Assembly: GCF_030066895.1 (NCBI RefSeq)
Contig: NZ_JASJAV010000027.1
Span: 1-35,719, forward strand
Length of the DNA: 35,719 nucleotides
Source of the DNA: Breoghania sp.
Lineage (GTDB): Bacteria > Pseudomonadota > Alphaproteobacteria > Rhizobiales > Stappiaceae
Direction of reading: 5' to 3'
Part shown: in pieces, positions 16,768 through 26,727 of the stretch
How the letters are laid out: each line of letters begins with the position of its first letter
Position numbering within the stretch: position 1 is the first letter of the stretch
Notes under the pieces: model-generated
Told to the model about the DNA's origin: nothing
What the model saw: the letters and a program-made list of their open reading frames with translations, nothing else
Database searches by the model: none
Made by a program: the position numbers and the translations under genes

Positions 16768-19700
16768 TCAGCTGCAACCGCTGGTGCTGCCGCAGGTGTC
16801 GCACTTCAGGCAGGTGCCATTGCGCACCATCGTGAAGTTGCCGCACTCCGAGCAGGCTTCGCCTTCGTAGCCCTTCATGCGGGCCTGGGCGACCTGACTG
16901 GCCACGGACTTGTGAGCCGCGCGGACCGCGTTCTGCGGAGCGCTCTTGGCTTCCGTCTCGCCGGTCGGGGCCGCCTGGGGCGCCTCTTCCGTATCGACGT
17001 CGCGCTTGAAGGCGGTCGCCGCGCCGCTGCGGGTAATCGAGGTGACCGGGGTCGTGGCCTTCGGCGTCGCCTGCTTGGCGGCGCCTGCCGGCTCGCCCGA
17101 CCCGCCGATCAGACGGAAGCGGTCGGTGTGGCCGCGAACGAGACCCTTGGAGACAATCATCTCGCCGCGTCCTTCGCTCTCGCCGTCGCCCATCACCGTG
17201 TTGCCGATGGTGTCCGGGTTGACGTGGGCAAGATCGCTGCGGACGAGATAGGAGACCGCCAGCTCGCGGAAGACGTAGTCGAGGATCGAGGTCGCGTTCT
17301 TGATCGCCTCGTTGCCCTGCACCATGCCTGCCGGCTCGAAGCGCGTGAAGGTGAAGGCCTCCACGTATTCTTCCAGTGGCACGCCGTACTGCAGGCCGAG
17401 AGAGATCGCGATGGCGAAGTTGTTCATCATCGCACGGAAGGCGGCGCCTTCCTTGTGCATGTCGATGAAGATCTCGCCGAGACGGCCGTCATCGTATTCG
17501 CCGGTGCGCAGATACACCTTGTGTCCGCCGACGACGGCCTTCTGGGTGTAGCCCTTGCGCCGGCTGGGCAGCTTCTCGCGTTCACGCTCGCGCTCGTAGA
17601 CGATGCGCTCCACGATCTTCTCCGCAACTTTCGCCGCCTGAGCGGAGACGGGCAGGGTCGCCAGTTCTTCGACCGCATCCTCTTCATCGTCGTCATCGGC
17701 GATGAGCGAGGCGTTGAGCGGCTGCGAGAGCTTGGAGCCGTCGCGGTAAAGCGCGTTGGCCTTCAGCGCCAAACGCCAGGACAGCATGTAGGCCTGCTTG
17801 CAGTCCTCCACCGTCGCGTCGTTCGGCATGTTGATCGTCTTGGAGATCGCGCCGGAGATGAACGGCTGGGCCGCCGCCATCATGCGGATGTGGCTTTCCA
17901 CCGACAGATAGCGCTTGCCGATCTTGCCGCACGGGTTGGCGCAGTCGAAGACGGTGAGGTGCTCTTCCTTCAGGTGTGGGGCACCTTCCAGCGTCATCGC
18001 TCCGCAAACGTGGATGTTCGCGGCCTCGATCTCCTTCTTGGTGAACCCGAGATGGGTGAGGAGGTCGAACTCGTCATCCTCGAGCTTTTCCTGCGGAACC
18101 TCGAGCTTCGCCATCTGCTCGTCGCCGATGGTCCACCGGTTGAAGACGAACTTGATGTCGAAAGCCTGCTTCAGCGCGCCGTGGATCGTCTCGATCGTGG
18201 CATCGGAGAAGCCCTTGGCCTTCAGCGTCGCCGTGTTGATCGCAGGCGCCTGATCGATGGAGCCGTGACCGACCGCGTAAGTCTCGATCTCAGCGATTTC
18301 GGCTTCCGAATAGCCAAGCGTGCGCAGGGCGGAGGGAACCGCGTTGTTGATGATCTTGAAGTAGCCGCCGCCGGCCAGCTTCTTGAACTTCACCAGCGCG
18401 AAATCGGGCTCGATGCCGGTCGTGTCGCAATCCATGACGAGGCCGATCGTGCCGGTCGGCGCGACCACGGTGACCTGTGCGTTGCGGTAGCCGTTCGCCT
18501 CGCCGAGCTCAAGCGCCCGATCCCAGGCGACCTTCGCACGCTCGATAAGGGTCGCATCCGGGCATTCGGCATGGTTGAGCGGCACCGGGTTGACCGACAG
18601 ACCCTCGTAGCCACCGGCCTCGCCGTAGGCAGCGCGACGGTGGTTGCGGATGACGCGCAGCATGTTCTCGCGGTTCGGCGCAAACTGCGGGAAGGGGCCG
18701 AGCTTCTTCGCCATTTCGGCCGATGTCGCGTAGCACACACCGGTCATGATCGCGGTCAGCGCACCGCAAAGCGCGCGGCCTTCCTCACTGTCGTAGGGAA
18801 TGCTCTTGGTCATCAGCAGGCCGCCGATATTGGCGAAGCCGAGACCAAGCGTGCGGTAGTCGTAGGACAGCTTGGCGATCTGCTTGGACGGGAACTGCGC
18901 CATCATGACGGAGATTTCCAGCACGACGGTCCAAAGCCGGACCGCATGCTCGTAATTCTCCGTCTCGATCTGCTGCGTGTCCTTGTTCATGAACTGCAGC
19001 AGATTGAGCGAGGCCAGGTTACATGCCGTGTCGTCTAGGAACATGTATTCCGAGCACGGGTTGGACGCGTTGATGCGACCGCCGGCCGGGCACGTGTGCC
19101 AGTCGTTCATGGTCGTGTTGAAGTGCAGGCCGGGATCGGCCGACGCCCAGGCGGCGTATCCGATCTGGTTCCACAGCTCGCGGGCCTTCAGCGTCTTGTG
19201 CACCTTGCCATCGATACGGCGGACCAGGTTCCAATCGCCGTCGGCTTCGACCGCGCGAAGGAATTCCTCGCGGATGGACACGGAGTTGTTGGAGTTCTGG
19301 CCCGAAACGGTGAGATAGGCTTCAGAATCCCAATCCGTGTCGTAGATCTTGAACTCGATGTCGTGATAGCCTTGGTGCGCGAACTGGATGACGCGCTTGA
19401 TATAGTTCTCAGGCACCTGCTCCTTCTTGGCCGCACGGACCTCGCGCTTCAGCGCCGGGTTCTTGTGTGGGTCGAAGCAGTCGCCGTCCGGGCCCTGGCA
19501 GTTCACGCAGGCCTTCATGATCAGCTTGAGGTGCTTGGCGACCGTCTTGGAGCCGGTCACGAGCGCCACGACCTTCTCTTCCTCGTGCACCTTCCAGTTG
19601 ATGTAGTTCTCGATATCGGGATGGTCGATATCGACCACGACCATCTTGGCCGCGCGACGCGTGGTGCCACCGGATTTGATGGCGCCGGCCGCCCGGTCGC

Positions 19701-20481
19701 CGATCTTAAGGAAGGACATCAGGCCCGACGACTTGCCGCCGCCCGAAAGCCGCTCGCCTTCGCCGCGAAGCCGCGAGAAGTTGGAGCCGGTGCCCGAACC
19801 GTACTTGAACAGCCGCGCCTCGCGCACCCACAGATCCATGATGCCGTTGTCGTTGACGAGATCGTCATCGACGGACTGGATGAAGCAAGCATGGGGCTGC
19901 GGATGCTCGTAGGCCGACTTGGACTTGGTCAGCTTGCCGGTCTCCGGATCGACGTAGTAGTGGCCCTGGCCGGGACCGTCGATGCCGTAGGCCCAGAACA
20001 GGCCGGTGTTGAACCACTGCGGGGAGTTTGGTGCGACCTTTTGGGTCGCGAGCATGAAGCGCAGTTCGTCGTAGAACGCCTGGGCGTCGGTCTCGCCCTT
20101 GAAATAGCCGCCCTTCCAACCCCAGTAGGTCCAGGTGCCGGCCAGACGGTCGAAGACCTGGCGCGCGTCCATCTCGGACCCGTAGCGCTCGTCCTCGGGC
20201 AGCTCCTTCAACACAGCCTCATCGGCAACGGAGCGCCACAGCCAGGAAGGAACCGAATTCTCTTCAACCCGCTTCAGACGGGCCGGGACGCCCGCCTTGC
20301 GGAAATACTTCTGTGCCAGGATGTCACTCGCAACCTGGGAGAACTGCGCCGGAACGGCGATGTCTTCCAGGTGAAATACGATCGAGCCGTCCGGATTCCG
20401 GATTTCGCTCGTGGTGGTGCGAAACTCGATTGTCGCGTAGGGCGACTGCCCCTCGCTCGCGTATCGCCGTTCGATGCGCAT
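16768..20481 (-). CDS. nrdJ: Adenosylcobalamin-dependent (class II) ribonucleotide reductase NrdJ
   Basis: The 1237-residue product reduces ribonucleotides to deoxyribonucleotides with a cobalamin-derived radical, with no oxygen requirement. Family segments are in order: LLNTGRP-like [76 protein letters not shown] with the substrate-site Cys, [19 protein letters not shown], the second active region [12 protein letters not shown], and a C-terminal zinc-ribbon [20 protein letters not shown] plus CGSTSGCS. Start ATG 20481 is chosen over a longer frame because GAGGGGG lies 6 bases upstream and it gives the family N-terminus [12 protein letters not shown]. It is the largest gene in the window and intact. 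An NrdR box lies upstream. Confidence 0.97.
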   Translation of the reverse strand: MRIERRYASEGQSPYATIEFRTTTSEIRNPDGSIVFHLEDIAVPAQFSQVASDILAQKYFRKAGVPARLKRVEENSVPSWLWRSVADEAVLKELPEDERYGSEMDARQVFDRLAGTWTYWGWKGGYFKGETDAQAFYDELRFMLATQKVAPNSPQWFNTGLFWAYGIDGPGQGHYYVDPETGKLTKSKSAYEHPQPHACFIQSVDDDLVNDNGIMDLWVREARLFKYGSGTGSNFSRLRGEGERLSGGGKSSGLMSFLKIGDRAAGAIKSGGTTRRAAKMVVVDIDHPDIENYINWKVHEEEKVVALVTGSKTVAKHLKLIMKACVNCQGPDGDCFDPHKNPALKREVRAAKKEQVPENYIKRVIQFAHQGYHDIEFKIYDTDWDSEAYLTVSGQNSNNSVSIREEFLRAVEADGDWNLVRRIDGKVHKTLKARELWNQIGYAAWASADPGLHFNTTMNDWHTCPAGGRINASNPCSEYMFLDDTACNLASLNLLQFMNKDTQQIETENYEHAVRLWTVVLEISVMMAQFPSKQIAKLSYDYRTLGLGFANIGGLLMTKSIPYDSEEGRALCGALTAIMTGVCYATSAEMAKKLGPFPQFAPNRENMLRVIRNHRRAAYGEAGGYEGLSVNPVPLNHAECPDATLIERAKVAWDRALELGEANGYRNAQVTVVAPTGTIGLVMDCDTTGIEPDFALVKFKKLAGGGYFKIINNAVPSALRTLGYSEAEIAEIETYAVGHGSIDQAPAINTATLKAKGFSDATIETIHGALKQAFDIKFVFNRWTIGDEQMAKLEVPQEKLEDDEFDLLTHLGFTKKEIEAANIHVCGAMTLEGAPHLKEEHLTVFDCANPCGKIGKRYLSVESHIRMMAAAQPFISGAISKTINMPNDATVEDCKQAYMLSWRLALKANALYRDGSKLSQPLNASLIADDDDEEDAVEELATLPVSAQAAKVAEKIVERIVYEREREREKLPSRRKGYTQKAVVGGHKVYLRTGEYDDGRLGEIFIDMHKEGAAFRAMMNNFAIAISLGLQYGVPLEEYVEAFTFTRFEPAGMVQGNEAIKNATSILDYVFRELAVSYLVRSDLAHVNPDTIGNTVMGDGESEGRGEMIVSKGLVRGHTDRFRLIGGSGEPAGAAKQATPKATTPVTSITRSGAATAFKRDVDTEEAPQAAPTGETEAKSAPQNAVRAAHKSVASQVAQARMKGYEGEACSECGNFTMVRNGTCLKCDTCGSTSGCS

Positions 20482-21267
20482 TCTTTGACCCCCTCGTCGA
20501 CATCCAAGGCCGACAAAAGTAATACCCCGCCGCATCCCGGGTTCTCATAGACACCTGGCCTGTTCGTGACGTCCCGGTTTTTGCCAGGACATCTGGTATT
20601 GGGAGAGTTGACCGACGCTAAATATAGTGCGGCATAGTGCGGCGGCCGTCACAAGTCACGCATACGCCACCCTTTCCGGAAGCAAGGAACCGCACCGCGC
20701 ATCACGCGCAGGGTGAATCTCCAAGCAGAGCCGGTGAAAGAGGAGTACGCAGGCCGCGAAAGCCATCCCCGTCGCCGTCCAGCGATATGTCCGAAAGCTA
20801 GTCCGACTCGTCCGGAGCCGTCAAGCTATTGTGGTTGTGTAAAACTAGTCGTCTAAATGTTGTGCAAAGGCTGTGAAAGTTGGGGAGAGTGAAAAAAGCT
20901 AATACATATCATGGTATTAGAGCGCGATGTTGACGAGCCGCTTAAGTATTTTCGCCGCACCTCCTATCCCTATATCTTGTGGTTAACCCGTACGGGCCCT
21001 GCAACCGGCCGTACCGGCATGGGGACGGAGTGCCCGAGCCCGGCGGGCGCGGTGCGGTGCGGTTGTATGGGCTCGGGGTAGATTCGTCGAGCCGAAGCAC
21101 GTCGAATTGCCGTTTGTAACGCAAATTGAGCGCCTTTCTTGATCATCGCTTAACGCTCGCGCCCCATATTGGGCAACCTGTGGACAGGAGCGTCCGCGGT
21201 TGTTTGCCGGGGCCTTGCGCGCGCAGGCGTGCTATAAAGGCCACTTCGAAGGACTGGCTGTTTCACG
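20482..21267. other. 786-base intergenic region between nrdJ and the response regulator
   Basis: No protein gene is supported. Besides the NrdR box it holds three inverted repeats: CTAATAC/GTATTAG (20899-20905 with 20914-20920), GTACGG/CCGTAC-type (about 20989-21012), and CCCGAGCCC/GGGCTCGGG (21033-21041 with 21069-21077, loop 27). The last two are G+C-rich and adjacent and could be part of a structured RNA or terminators; no known RNA family is recognised. An extended -10 (TGCTATAAA, 21232-21240) precedes the response regulator by about 28 bases. Confidence 0.5.
20615..20630 (-). promoter_or_regulatory. NrdR box upstream of nrdJ
   Basis: The 16-mer GCACTATATTTAGCGT (leftward) matches 13 of 16 positions of the NrdR box consensus ACACWATATATWGTGT. 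NrdR is the ATP/dATP-sensing repressor of ribonucleotide reductase genes. A partial second copy (GCACTATGC) lies about 12 bases upstream; NrdR normally binds two boxes. The site is about 135-150 bases before the nrdJ start. No cobalamin riboswitch is visible in this leader. Confidence 0.6.
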
Positions 21268-21277
21268 ATGAAAAAGA

Positions 21278-21315
21278 TCATGCGGCACAGCGCGGCTCAT
21301 GCGGCACAGCGCGGC
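21278..21315 (+). repeat. 19-bp perfect tandem duplication at the start of the response regulator gene
   Basis: The unit TCATGCGGCACAGCGCGGC occurs twice head to tail. Because 19 is not a multiple of three, the original start ATG at 21268 (MKKIMRHSAA) is put out of frame, while the duplicated copy supplies a new ATG at 21299 in frame with the receiver domain. It looks like a recent slippage event. Confidence 0.9.
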
Positions 21316-22479
21316 CTACCAGGTGCCGCTCGAATCGCTCGATGTGGTGGTTGTCGAGGATTCCAAGCAGATGCAGACGATCATCCGCTCGGTCCTCGGC
21401 GCGATGCGCGTCCAGCGCGTGCGCACGTTCGATTCCGCTGAAAAGGCGCTCCAGGCGATGCTGAGCGAGCCGCCGCATCTCATCATTATCGATTGGCGCA
21501 TGGAGCCGATCACCGGCTATCAGTTCCTTCGCTCGATTCGTCATCGCCAGATGGCGCCGCTTTGCTTCGTACCCGTCCTGATGATCACCGCGCACGGGAT
21601 ACGGTCGCTGGTGGGTGGAAAAGGCTCTGAAGGCCGGAGTCCACCACGTGCTCGTCAAGTCGCCGGCGCCGGCTTCCCTGCATCAGCGCATGGAGTGGAT
21701 CATCCGTGACGACCGCAAGTTTTATCTGGAGCCGGGACAGAACTTCTTTGTCATCGACGGTATTGCCGCGGCTCTGGCAGTACAAAGCGAACGGCGGCAG
21801 GCACTCGATCAGGCCCGCCTGCATCACGCCCGTAACAACGGGGTGTCGGCGCTGGCCAAGAAGTACGACGCCAAGGACGAGGTGGAGCCGCTGGAACTGG
21901 TGGCTCCAAAGTCGTCTCTCGGGATGGGCGATCTCGTCAAGCCGAGCACGGCGAAAGCCCGGCCCACGGGCGCGCCGGGAGTAGGGCAGGGATCGGGTCC
22001 GCAAAATCCTGCCGCCGCGAAGCATGGGGCTGGGCAGGGGGCTTTGCGTCTCCAGAAGGCTGTTCCCGGCAAGGCTCCTTCCGGCAACGGAACCGCGAAA
22101 CAGGCGGCCGCAACGCCCGGTGCGACGAAAGGCTCCGGCCCCGACGGGCGAGCGCCCTGCTGGCGGCGCTCAGGCACCGCAGAAACCGCCGAGCACAAGG
22201 GCGCGGGGCGCAGCCGGTACGCCAGCGCCGTCCCTCCGGCCTTTGACGCGCTCTCATATCAAGGCGGATTGTTCCGAATATCTCCCAACTGCCGTAGAAG
22301 GCGTTGCAACGGCGGACCGACCGGTAACGCAAGGTGGCACCGGAGCCTCTACGACTCATCGAGGGGCAGGCGGGGCTGGACAGGCGCGGTCCGGCGCGTC
22401 ACAGTCCGCGCAAATTCCAATACATGTTGGATCCGCTAATGAAGACCTTCCTGTTTCAGATATTTACCTGGTGGAATGA
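21299..22479 (+). pseudogene. Response regulator (receiver domain with long disordered tail), frameshifted
   Basis: A CheY-like receiver begins LDVVVVEDSKQMQTIIRSVL, with the phospho-acceptor Asp in HLIIIDWRMEPITGYQFLR and the switch region VPVLMITAHG. Near 21612 the frame shifts and the remainder (EKALKAGVHHVLVKSPAPAS, then RMEWIIRDDRKFYLEPGQNF) follows in another frame. A long tail rich in Ala, Pro, Gly and Lys follows and shifts frame again near 22145; the most plausible end is TGA 22477-22479, overlapping the next gene. ATG 21299 lies in the second copy of a tandem duplication. No DNA-binding domain is seen, so it is a stand-alone receiver type. Probably non-functional because the last receiver helix is lost. 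Confidence 0.72.
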
Positions 22480-22825
22480 GCAAACGCTCGGAACCCGCTT
22501 TTTCACATGGCGAAAGGGTGAGTTCGTGGGGACCGATGAGTTCGGGAACCGCTATTTCCGCACGCGGGACAATTCTCGCCGCTGGGTCATCTATAACGGT
22601 GTCGCAGAGGCAAGTAGGATACCGGCCGGCTGGCACGGCTGGATGCACCATCGGGTCGATACGCCTCCGACGGAGACCGAGTATCAGCCGAAGGCCTGGC
22701 AGAAGGGGCATCAGCCGAACCGCACCGGAACGGCCTACGCCTACCGGCCGCACGGCTCGATCCTGACGCCGGAGACCCGCGAGCGCGTCAGCGCCGACTA
22801 CGACGCATGGACGCCGGAAGGCTGA
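22439..22825 (+). CDS. NDUFA12/B17.2-type accessory subunit of NADH:ubiquinone oxidoreductase
   Basis: The 128-residue product starts MKTFLFQIFTWWNEQTLGTR and contains the family core GTDEFGNRYF, RRWVIYNGVAEASRIPAGWH, GWMHHRVDTPP and KAWQKGHQPNRTGTAYAYRP. This is one of the few supernumerary complex I subunits shared by alphaproteobacteria and mitochondria, bound on the peripheral arm. The gene is intact and of normal length. Its start lies inside the end of the damaged response regulator gene in another frame. No other complex I gene is in the window, which is usual: this subunit is commonly encoded away from the nuo cluster. Confidence 0.93.
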   Translation: MKTFLFQIFTWWNEQTLGTRFFTWRKGEFVGTDEFGNRYFRTRDNSRRWVIYNGVAEASRIPAGWHGWMHHRVDTPPTETEYQPKAWQKGHQPNRTGTAYAYRPHGSILTPETRERVSADYDAWTPEG

Positions 22826-23271
22826 AAGACGACTTCAGAGGAAGGAGATAAGTTCTCGGGATCTTTTGCAGAATTTGCCGTGTCTATGGTCCGCGACCCA
22901 TTGAAAGCCCTCGCCCGCAAGGCCATGGGCTTTTTGATTCCGGCTCCCGAAACTTTCGATCCCGCTTTCCGAAAATGAGTGAGTGCCGCAGCTGGTTTGC
23001 CACGCTCTTGCCGCGCTCTGGGAGAGGAGGCGTATCGCGGATGGGGGCCCTGATTACGTGATAATCTTTCCCAACGTCAGCAGTCCGATTTTTACGCTTG
23101 GAACGCAAGAAAATAGATTAGAATGCATATTCTAAGAAAAAATAACGTATTTGGAACAATTATTTAAAGTACTTTGTCCACTGCGGCATTTTGCAAATTT
23201 GATTTTTATTTTCAATAACATAGCGTCGACGGTAACAACACTCGATCATCTTCTTTCACAGGTCCTCTGCC
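22826..23271. other. Intergenic region before feoA with an iron-operator-like palindrome
   Basis: No gene is visible in these 446 bases; the second half is strikingly AT-rich. TTAGAATGCATATTCTAA (23118-23135) has TTAGAAT/ATTCTAA arms. The arms match the TTTAGAA/TTCTAAA arms of the Irr-type operator, but the spacer is six instead of three bases. It overlaps a possible -10 box (TAGAAT, 23119-23124). Control by iron status is expected for feo genes but the exact regulator is an inference. Confidence 0.45.
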
Positions 23272-23613
23272 ATGGATATGAGCGTTTGCTCCAATCCCAC
23301 TCTTGTTTTGGATGGGACGGCGGCGTCGGAGCCGATTGCCGTTTCCACCCCCACTATGACGTCAAACGTCAGGTGCATTCCTTCCTATCCGCTCGCCATG
23401 GCGCAGCCGGGAACGGCGCTCAGGCTGGCGTCCTACACGTGCGGCCGTAACGTTCAACGCAGGCTGATCGATCAAGGGCTGACGGTCGGCGTCGCCTTGA
23501 ACGTCATGTGCAACGATTCCTACGATCCGATGATCATCGAGGTTCGCGGGATCCGTATCGGGTTCGGCAAGGGGCTCGCTCACAAGGTGATGGTCGCGGA
23601 GGCGAGAGTGTAA
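23272..23613 (+). CDS. feoA: FeoA-domain protein (first copy)
   Basis: FeoA is a small SH3-fold protein that supports ferrous iron uptake by FeoB. After a 35-residue leader of low similarity, the FeoA core is present: MAQPGTALRLASYTCGRNVQ, RRLIDQGLTVGVALNVMCND, IEVRGIRIGFGKGLAHKVMV. Start ATG 23272 is the first ATG after the AT-rich promoter region; ATG 23278 is an alternative. It is intact, and ends two bases before the second feoA copy. Confidence 0.82.
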   Translation: MDMSVCSNPTLVLDGTAASEPIAVSTPTMTSNVRCIPSYPLAMAQPGTALRLASYTCGRNVQRRLIDQGLTVGVALNVMCNDSYDPMIIEVRGIRIGFGKGLAHKVMVAEARV

Positions 23614-23615
23614 CA

Positions 23616-23849
23616 ATGAGCAATCTGGATGAGATTGATGTGGGGGGGGGACGGGTACGGGTTTCCGGATTTACCGACCGTACGAGTTCCTATCGGCGTC
23701 GACTTCTGGCCATGGGGCTGACCCCCGGTGCGGAAGTAACGGTGGTGCGCAAGGCTCCGCTTGGGGATCCGATCGAACTCGATCTGCGGGGTACCTCGCT
23801 CAGCGTGCGCAAAGACGAAGCCCGGATCGTTTCCATCGAATTGGTTTAA
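23616..23849 (+). CDS. feoA: FeoA (second copy)
   Basis: The 77-residue product reads RRRLLAMGLTPGAEVTVVRK, APLGDPIELDLRGTSLSVRK and DEARIVSIELV, a textbook FeoA. It follows the first copy directly (TAACA-ATG) and precedes feoB by 44 bases. It is intact. Tandem FeoA proteins in front of FeoB are a known arrangement in alphaproteobacteria. Confidence 0.92.
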   Translation: MSNLDEIDVGGGRVRVSGFTDRTSSYRRRLLAMGLTPGAEVTVVRKAPLGDPIELDLRGTSLSVRKDEARIVSIELV

Positions 23850-23893
23850 CGGAAACAACCCAGCTGCTTTCGCGCGGCAAGGAAGGTCGAGAA

Positions 23894-26214
23894 ATGAAGA
23901 ACCTCACTGTGACCGTCGTCGGCAATCCCAATTGCAGCAAGACGACCCTTTTCAGCGCGCTGATAGGGACGCGGCAACGAGTCGGCAACAGGCCGGGCGT
24001 GACTGTGGAGCGCAAGACGGGAACGTTCCAGCTTTCCGATGCGGCCGTCACTCTGGTTGACCTGCCTGGCACCTATTCGTTGGGGCCTTCCGAAACGTCG
24101 ATGGACGAGCGCATTGCTCTCGAATACGCGATCTCCGGCGAGGCTGATATTCTGGTCAACATCGTCGACGCCTCCAATCTCGAACGCCACCTCTACCTGA
24201 CCGCGCAGCTCCTTGAGATGCGCGTGCCGATGATCGTCGTCCTCAACATGATGGACACGGCCCACCAGAACGACGTCGAGATCAATCTGGCGGAACTCAA
24301 AAAGCGCATCGGCTGTCCGGTCCTGCCCATCGTCGCCAGCAGTGGGCAGGGCGTGGAAGAACTCAAGCGCGCCATGGTGACGATGGCCGAAGCGGGAGCG
24401 CTTCCCAAGGTCACTCCGCGCTATGACGCCAAGGTGGAAGCGGCGATCGAGGGCATTTGCCCGACCGCCCGCATCGAAGTTCGATGGACGCTGGCAGGTG
24501 CTGCAGATGTTTGACGGTGACGAGCGCCGCATCTCGACCCTGCCGCAGGACGTTGCCGACACGGTGCGCGAAGCCATGGAAAGCGTAGAGGAGGAGACGG
24601 GCGAGGACCTCGATATTCTCCTGGCCGATCATCGCTACAGGTTCGCCTCGGGCGCGGTGCAGGCTGCAGTCACGCGGTCGCGGGAAGCCTCGCGCAACCT
24701 GACGAATCGCATCGACCGCGTCGTGCTTCACCGGCTGCTCGGTATGCCGATCTTCCTGGTGTTGATGTACCTGATGTTCATGTGGACCATCAACGTCGGC
24801 AGCGCCTTCATCGATTTCTTCGATATCGACGTCGGCTCGGTGATGGTCGACGAGCTCGACCATCTGATGCGCTCGCTGGGCGCTCCGTCCTGGCTGGTAA
24901 TCGTCGTAGCCGATGGCATCGGCGGCGGTGTTCAGACGGTCGCGACTTTCATTCCCTTCATAGGTTTCCTGTATATCTTCCTGTCCGTACTGGAAGATTC
25001 CGGCTACATGGCGCGCGCCGCCTTCGTGATGGATCGCTTCATGCGGTCCGCAGATCTGCCGGGCAAGGCGTTCGTGCCGCTGATCGTCGGTTTCGGCTGC
25101 AACGTTCCCGCCATCATGGCGACGCGGACGCTGGAGAACGAGAACGACCGCAAGGCGGCGGTGATGGCGCCGTTCATGTCCTGCGGCGCGCGGCTGCCGG
25201 TCTATGCCCTGTTTGCCGCGGCCTTCTTCCCCACCAACGGGTAGAACATTGTCTTCGGGCTTTATCTGATCGGCATCGCCGCGGCGGTCGGAACCGGCTA
25301 TCTGCTGCGCTCCACGCTTTTGCGCGGTGAGACGTCGCCCCTCGTCATGAAACTGCCGCTCTATCACATGCCGACGGTGCGCAATGTTGCGATGCGCAGC
25401 TGGGAGCGGTTGAAGACCTTCATCGTGGGGGCGGGTAAGGTCATCGTCATCATGGTGGTGATCCTCTCCGTGCTCAATCTGGTGGGCACCGACGGATCGT
25501 TCGATGAGGTCTCCCCGGAGAATTCGGTTCTGGCGGGCGTCAGCAAGGCGGTGGTGCCGGTGTTCGAGCCGATGGGGATGGAGCAAGAGAACTGGCCAGC
25601 CGTGGTCGGTATCGTCAGCGGCGTCCGTGCCAAGGAAATCGTCGTCGGAACGCTGGACTCGCTCTATGGCGCGCTTGCCAATGACAGGGCTGCGGAAGAA
25701 GAGGAAACGGATACCCGTTCGAGCTGGCAGATCGTCGGCGACGAGCTTGCCGAAGCCTTCGCGACCATCCCGGCCAACCTCGCGGCACTGGGTGATACGG
25801 TGACCGATCCGCTCGGGCTCAGCGTCGGCGATGTCGACAACATCGACACGGCGGTGGAAGAGCAGGAAGTGGCAACGGGAACGTTCGGAGAGATGCAGGC
25901 GCGCTTCGCAGGTATCGCCGGGGCCTCCGGCCTACCTGTTGTTCACGTTGCTATACATGCCCTGCGTGGCGGCCGTTGGCGCCATCTACCGCGAAGTGGG
26001 GCGGGCCTGGACGCTGTTTGCGGTCGGTTGGACGATGGCCGTGGCCTACGGCACTTCGGTCATCGTCTTCCAGATCTCGCGGTTGGGCACGACGCCTGGA
26101 ACGTCCCTGGCCTGGATCGTGGCGGTTGTCGCGGCCTTCTCGCTCGCGATCTACGTGATGCGGCAAAAGGGGACGCGAGCCCCCGGAGACGGCCTGCCGA
26201 TGGCCGCGGAATAG
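23894..26214 (+). pseudogene. feoB: Ferrous iron permease FeoB, disrupted
   Basis: FeoB imports Fe(II) through a polytopic domain controlled by an N-terminal G domain. The G domain (VVGNPNCSKTTLFSALIG, DLPGTYSL, NMMD) has Ser for the conserved Gly of NCGKTT and Arg for Trp in GNWPGVT. The membrane part is clear ([49 protein letters not shown]). Lesions: a frameshift near 24470 in the linker, TAG at 25242-25244 in FFPTNG*NIVFGLYLIGI where the family has Gln (CAG to TAG), and a frameshift near 25930. The last segment LLFTLLYMPCVAAVGAIYRE ends at 26214. Corrected length is about 773 residues. Start ATG 23894 follows GGAAGGTCGAGAA. It is the only broken gene of its operon. Confidence 0.93.
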
Positions 26215-26272
26215 TTCAGACTGTGAATTGAAAACGAGGGAGTGCGCCCGGCTCCGGGCAACTCTCAAGGAT

Positions 26273-26512
26273 ATGAGAATGTCCGGTTTGACGGAATTGA
26301 GGGACACGTTGCGCGCCGAGAGGAAGTTCTCTCTCGAAACCCTCGCCCTGCGCAGCGGGTTCAGCCCCTCCGCGGTGGAAGCGATGCTGGAACGCCTGGA
26401 ACGCAAGGGCCGGGTGGTTTGCCACGGTCCCTCCAGTTGCGGTGGCGGAACGACCTGCAGTTGCGCCAAGAACTGCCCGAGCGCGGTCGTCTATGAATGG
26501 GTGGCGGATTAA
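26273..26512 (+). CDS. feoC: FeoC-like protein with Cys-rich C-terminus
   Basis: The 79-residue product has a winged-helix N-terminus (LTELRDTLRAERKFSLETLA, FSPSAVEAMLERLERKGRVV) and a Cys motif SSCGGGTTCSCAKNCP that in FeoC proteins binds an oxygen-sensitive Fe-S cluster. FeoC modulates FeoB stability. ATG 26273 is chosen because AAGGAT lies just upstream and it gives the normal length. It is intact although feoB is not. A strong terminator follows. Confidence 0.85.
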   Translation: MRMSGLTELRDTLRAERKFSLETLALRSGFSPSAVEAMLERLERKGRVVCHGPSSCGGGTTCSCAKNCPSAVVYEWVAD

Positions 26513-26567
26513 GAGGCGCCGCGAATGGGCGCGCTCTTCAATCGACCTTTGAAAGCAAAGTCGATAC

Positions 26568-26604
26568 GGGCCTGGGGCATTTGCTGCCCCGGGCCCTTCT
26601 TTTT
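26568..26604 (+). terminator. Intrinsic terminator of the feo operon
   Basis: GGGCCTGGGGCA (26568-26579) and TGCCCCGGGCCC (26585-26596) form an 11-12 bp stem with a short loop, followed by TTCTTTTT. It lies about 55 bases after feoC. Confidence 0.9.
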
Positions 26605-26663
26605 ATCGAGGGGCCTTGCCGCCGGAAAAAGAATCCTGGTGGTAAGGCCGGGCCACCGAGAAA

Positions 26664-26701
26664 CAAAAAAGCCCTCCTTGTTCTGCCGAACGAAGGAGGG
26701 G
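26664..26701 (-). terminator. Intrinsic terminator of the alpha/beta hydrolase gene
   Basis: Leftward, CCCTCCTT and AAGGAGGG pair around a 13-base loop and are followed by CTTTTTTG. It lies 27 bases after the hydrolase stop and faces the feo terminator. Confidence 0.88.
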
Positions 26702-26727
26702 CCTATCTGGATCGAAACGGTGTCGCG

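Noticed and set aside
16912..19038. A 708-residue open frame on the plus strand within nrdJ
   Set aside because: Antisense shadow of nrdJ; low-complexity Arg/Asp/Val-rich translation without domains.
12528..25244. Reassignment of TAG to Gln (or amber suppression) to explain the many in-frame TAG codons, including one at the conserved Gln of FeoB
   Set aside because: sufT, the MBL gene and the membrane gene itself appear to end naturally with TAG at family length, TGA and TAA stops also occur inside genes, and frameshifts accompany most cases. CAG to TAG by transition is enough.
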